64,000 bases of DNA from Cryptomeria japonica. Its lineage: Eukaryota > Streptophyta > Pinopsida > Cupressales > Cupressaceae. The notes beneath the pieces are model-generated. The model was not told the DNA's origin. It did not search any database and worked only from the letters and a program-made list of their open reading frames with translations. Position numbers and translations under genes: made by a program. Below are positions 60,215-64,000 of this stretch, one piece after another. The number at the start of each line of letters is the position of its first letter. Positions within the stretch are counted from its first letter, which is position 1. Where the stretch lies: positions 449,728,538 to 449,792,537 of the forward strand of contig NC_081413.1 in the NCBI RefSeq assembly GCF_030272615.1. The letters run 5' to 3'.

Positions 60215-61451
60215 ATCATGTACTAATTATTACCCTAATTGATTAAATAATTCTCTGAATATTTAATTAAGTTAATTAATCTTATTCTTCTATATTGATA
60301 TTGCCTCATCATCTTACTAATTAATTCATTTCCAATTCTATCATCATTTAATCATTTAAACCATTTTCTAAGGATTAATTAAATATTTATTATTTAATTA
60401 ATTGTGATTTTTAATCCTCAGTTTAAATAATCTTTATTATTTAAATAAATTATTTCTCAATTTCTATCTCTAATCATTAACCCTTTTCTAGATATTAATT
60501 AAATATTTATTATTTAATTAATTATGATTTTAATCTTTAAATTAAATAATCTTTATTATTTAATTAAATTCAATTTCTAAATAATTAAATAGTTTCTTTA
60601 AATTATTTAATTAGCTAATTAATTCTTCAATTCCAAATCCCCAAATTCTAATTTAATTTAATTTCATCTAATTTCATTTAATTTCTAGTTTCTCCCAATT
60701 TCAAATACATGTGCATGATTTCAAAAGTCAAATTGAAAATCAAAGTCAAGTTCTAAATATATTCAAATAGCAAATTGAATTTAAAATAAATTCAATATTT
60801 GAATAAAATCTCATGCAAAGATTAAATTGAAAATCAAAGTGAAAGTTCAAGCACATGCTAAATTAATTAATTAATTCAATTATCTCTTAATTCCTATTTT
60901 TATCTTTTAGTTATCTTTTTCTAAATAAAGTTGTCAATCAACTTTCAATCAGTTAACTATCTCCTACTCTTTATTTCCTCCAATCATTCCTTTTCATCTT
61001 TCAATCAACTTTTTCTCAATTAGTTAACTCATTTAATCTATACATTCTATTATGTTCCACCTCCAAATTAGCAATTCAACTATCAATCAGCATGTGAGCT
61101 CACCTGAGTTCCACCTCTTAATCAATTTTGTTCCACATTTCAATCAATTCTCTCCAATAATCTATAATTTGAGCATTCAATTCCTCAGAATCTCTCTAAA
61201 TCACAAACTTTGAATCTTTGTGTCATTTACAGGTTGCCAACACGATATCTGAGAGCCACCATACTACAAAGAAGAAAAGAGCAATGGAAGCTACATGGGA
61301 TCATGGAATAGGGAGAATTGATTGAATATTTACATTCCTATTATTTGATTGTATCATTTCACTGAGTTTTTGTTTGATTTCTATTAGAATAGGGATTCAT
61401 GATTTCCCTTTGATTTCTAGTTGATTACATTATGAATTTTAGCATATGACA
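60215..61451 (+). repeat. Probable Gypsy LTR (left limit uncertain)
   Basis: AT-rich sequence with repeated taatta-aatatttattatttaatta motifs like the Gypsy LTR at 40940. It ends gcatatgaca followed by ttt and a primer-site-like sequence. No second LTR copy in the window. Confidence 0.55.
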
Positions 61452-61454
61452 TTT

Positions 61455-61472
61455 TGGTGAGCCTGACGTGAA
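61455..61472 (+). other. Candidate Gypsy primer binding site
   Basis: tggtgagcctgacgtgaa, three bases after the putative LTR end, the same spacing as in the Gypsy element at 51979. I cannot name the tRNA. Confidence 0.5.
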
Positions 61473-64000
61473 CTAACAACAGTTTAACCTTCTCTTTTTT
61501 GTGTGTGATTTTGCATATTGTACGAATTATTTTCATTTTTTGTAGGTTTGTACGGATTGCATAATAGATTTAGAATCTCGTAATCGTGTTTGCACAATCA
61601 CGTAATCACATAGACAGGCTCACATGATCGATCACATAGGGTCACGGATTCATGCAGACCCCATCACGCAAAAGCCTTTACTCTGTCACGCATTCGTCAG
61701 AGTTATTTCTGTGTCTATTTATCTGCTATTTCTTGTTTCCTGCTTTTTGTTCTGTTAAATTCTGTATGAAATTGGGTAAATCTAAATACAATTTCCATTT
61801 ATTACATGCTTTAATTATGACATCTTATGGCACATAAGGTACAATTTAGGATTTTAGGTGCCAAGAGGATGAAGGAACAAACAAGACAAGCTAGATGCTA
61901 TCAACAAATCCTAAAGGCAGAAAAGAAGATACAAGATCTAGAGGACCAACCAGCCATTGATAGATACAATAGCCTAGTTCAGTTCTCTCGTATAGAGTAA
62001 AATACGATTTTCTTAACATAGAGTGGATGATGCGAGGTCTTGCTAGGGCATCACAATCTATTTTGTAGGTTCCAGATTAGAATTATCCTTTTTATTTTTT
62101 ATTTTTTGTTTGGTATGTCTATGTATCATGCATTCACCTAGATAGGATCACGCAATCTCTCTGTCAGAATCACACAATCATTTTGTCAGAATTATGCAAT
62201 CGCTTTATTAAAATTACGCAATCGGTCATATAGAATCATGCAATCACTTAGGTATCATTACACATTCATTTTTTTATTGTTATTCTTTTGCTTTCTATAG
62301 ATTTTCTTGGGTTACTGATTATCTATTTGCAGTATGTGGCAAATTCATAGAGAGGATTGGATTATTAATGAATCATAAACACTCATGCTATCACACTACA
62401 GTTCTGGGCTTAAATAAACCTAATTAAAATGGACATGCATGTTATCACATTTTAGTTTTGGGCTTAAAATAAACCTAGTTAAAATTGACATGCATGCTTT
62501 CACATTTCAGTTTGGTGTTTTAAAATTGACATGCACATGCGTATCTCACACCTAAATTTAGGTTTTAAAATGAACGTCAATCAGGCTTCTCAATAGAATA
62601 ACTCACATTTCATTTTTTCGTAAGGGAAAGAACTTTTTATCATGTTTGGGATGGACCTACTATTGCATCAACTACCTTTCCACCCACTTTCGGGGTCTTC
62701 AGAGAAAGGGAGAAGGTGATAACAACACCCAATTTTTCATTTTATTAATGAGGGGTATCTTTGATTAGGGATTTCATCACCCCACAGAGGTACTTTGAAT
62801 TGGGATGCATTGGAGATATCATCTCTCCCAACGTACTCTAGAGCGAGTTTTTCGAGCCACTATATAAATATATTGGTCAGGCGACTAGGGTGTTGAGTGA
62901 ATTCGACGTAGGTGGGGGCCTTCCCTGCACTGATAAGCTCAACTAAAGTTTTAAGTGGCTTCCTCTAAGAATTAGTTGCTAGATTAGGACCCCTCGAAAT
63001 TTTACAATAAGAACCAACTTAGTAACACAAATCCTACATTCAGTGATTCTGGGAGTGTGGATCGTATCCCATAGATACCCCTCATGTACCTTGCATTACG
63101 AGACAAAAATCCCTTGGTGATAAGATTTTGGATCTTCAGAGTAAGAGAGACTGGCATGCCCGAGAAGTGTGTGCCATGGAGTGGAGCCTATGCTGCCAGA
63201 CTCTTTATCTGTTCATCTTGTTTCAGTATTTTGCTGTGGGGGCTTCATTGAATGGTGTCCACTTTCCAGCCTAAGATTATATTCTGTGTTTTTATATGTA
63301 TCATTGTACCAAACTAGTATTGAGTCATAATTTGGGCTATTTCAGGCCCTATCTTGCGTATCTCTAAATTATCAAAGTTGGTCAAAACACAGTTCAATTA
63401 GCTATATCTATCTTCAAACAACTATTCTCAGATTTGAAAAACAACAAACTTGTCCTACACACAGAATTACTAGAAACAAAGTTCATCTTGAAACATCAAA
63501 CAGTCTTGCAAACTCAAAATTTTACATACTTGTGACCATAGGATGTCCTTGCATTGTCATCATAGTCCTCATTTACGTCCTTATTATCGTCCTTAGAAGT
63601 TGCATAGTTCTCATTTACATCCTTATTATCATCCTTATAAGTTGCATAAGTCCTCATTTATGTCCTTATTACCATCCTTAGAAGTTGCATAAGTCCTCAT
63701 TTACATCCTTATTATTGTCCTTAGAAGTTGCATAAGTCCTCATTTACGTCCTTATTATCATCCTTAGAAGTTGCATAAGTCCTCATTTACATCCTTATTA
63801 TTGTCCTTAGAAGTTGCATAAGTCCTCATTTACGTCCTTATTATCATCCTTAGAAGTTGCATAGTCCTCATTTATGTCCTTATTATTGTTCTCATATACA
63901 TCCTTAAATTTGATCCTTATTATATTTCATATACATATGTCTTAGTCCATCATCATTTGCATAATCATCCTAGAGAGTCATAGCATGCATCTTAATGGTT
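61473..64000 (+). other. Leader/5' region of the putative Gypsy element
   Basis: No clear Gag domain. A helical, charged piece lies at 61860-61990 (MKEQTRQARC...EKKIQDLEDQP). Degenerate 25-bp repeats of agaatcacgcaatc type occur at 62140-62270. 62640-63300 is less AT-rich with fragmented frames I cannot assign. Confidence 0.4.
63563..63905. repeat. 43-bp minisatellite, eight copies
   Basis: Units begin at 63563, 63606, 63649, 63692, 63735, 63778, 63821 and 63863, each agtcctcatttacgtcc-like then ccttagaagttgcata. Spacing is exactly 43 bp (last 42). Alternating acgtcc...atcatcc and acatcc...attgtcc variants suggest an 86-bp higher-order unit. Confidence 0.93.

Noticed and set aside
63563-63905. 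CRISPR-like array
   Set aside because: Units are contiguous 43-bp tandem repeats with no unique spacers, in plant nuclear DNA.

Overview
The window reads as repeat-dominated nuclear DNA of a land plant with a very large genome. Plant-type Copia (tRNA-iMet primer site), Gypsy and L1-type LINE elements fill it, all with many stop codons, and AT-rich non-coding DNA lies between them. A gymnosperm is my best guess (long decayed LTR elements, nested insertions, no intact host gene), but that is inference. I see no intact host gene, no tRNA gene and no CRISPR array.

Layout. 1-13432: a nested stack read on the minus strand. A Copia element (1-6335) and a separate solo LTR (7928-9495) both sit inside an older gag-only Copia-like element (6336-10781), which itself interrupts a third Copia element (10782-13432). 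13433-18956: AT-rich DNA with direct repeats and a decayed multi-exon gene of unknown family (15627-17215, minus). 18962-25833: a complete LTR element with a TCATG target duplication, encoding Gag and a second ORF but no reverse transcriptase. It sits in one copy of a 5S-rRNA-like repeat whose empty second copy lies just downstream (26102-26446). 26447-30223: AT-rich DNA and a 60-bp minisatellite. 30240-35992: LINE A (plus) with a perfect 16-bp target duplication. 36180-37470: a chromodomain Gypsy remnant. 38915-57620: LINE B (minus), split by an 11.7-kb Tat-like Gypsy element (40940-52611). 57621-60208: another Copia element with its own solo LTR (59337-60134). 60215-64000: LTR and leader of a further Gypsy-like element, with a 43-bp minisatellite.

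Most notable: both LINEs carry a third ORF downstream of RNase H, homologous between the two copies and with the same start position. The Tat-like Gypsy carries an antisense, apparently spliced gene with plant-mobile-domain (PMD) features behind a TATA-like box. The gag-only LTR family carries a second ORF with a similar local motif. The possibility that three unrelated retroelement classes here carry related PMD-like accessory proteins is the best candidate for something undescribed. Other points are a 5S-derived fold-back repeat and an LTR-end hairpin whose stem covaries across LTR families.

No gene appears intact. All coding calls are pseudogenes or decayed element ORFs, and all family assignments rest on motifs read by eye.
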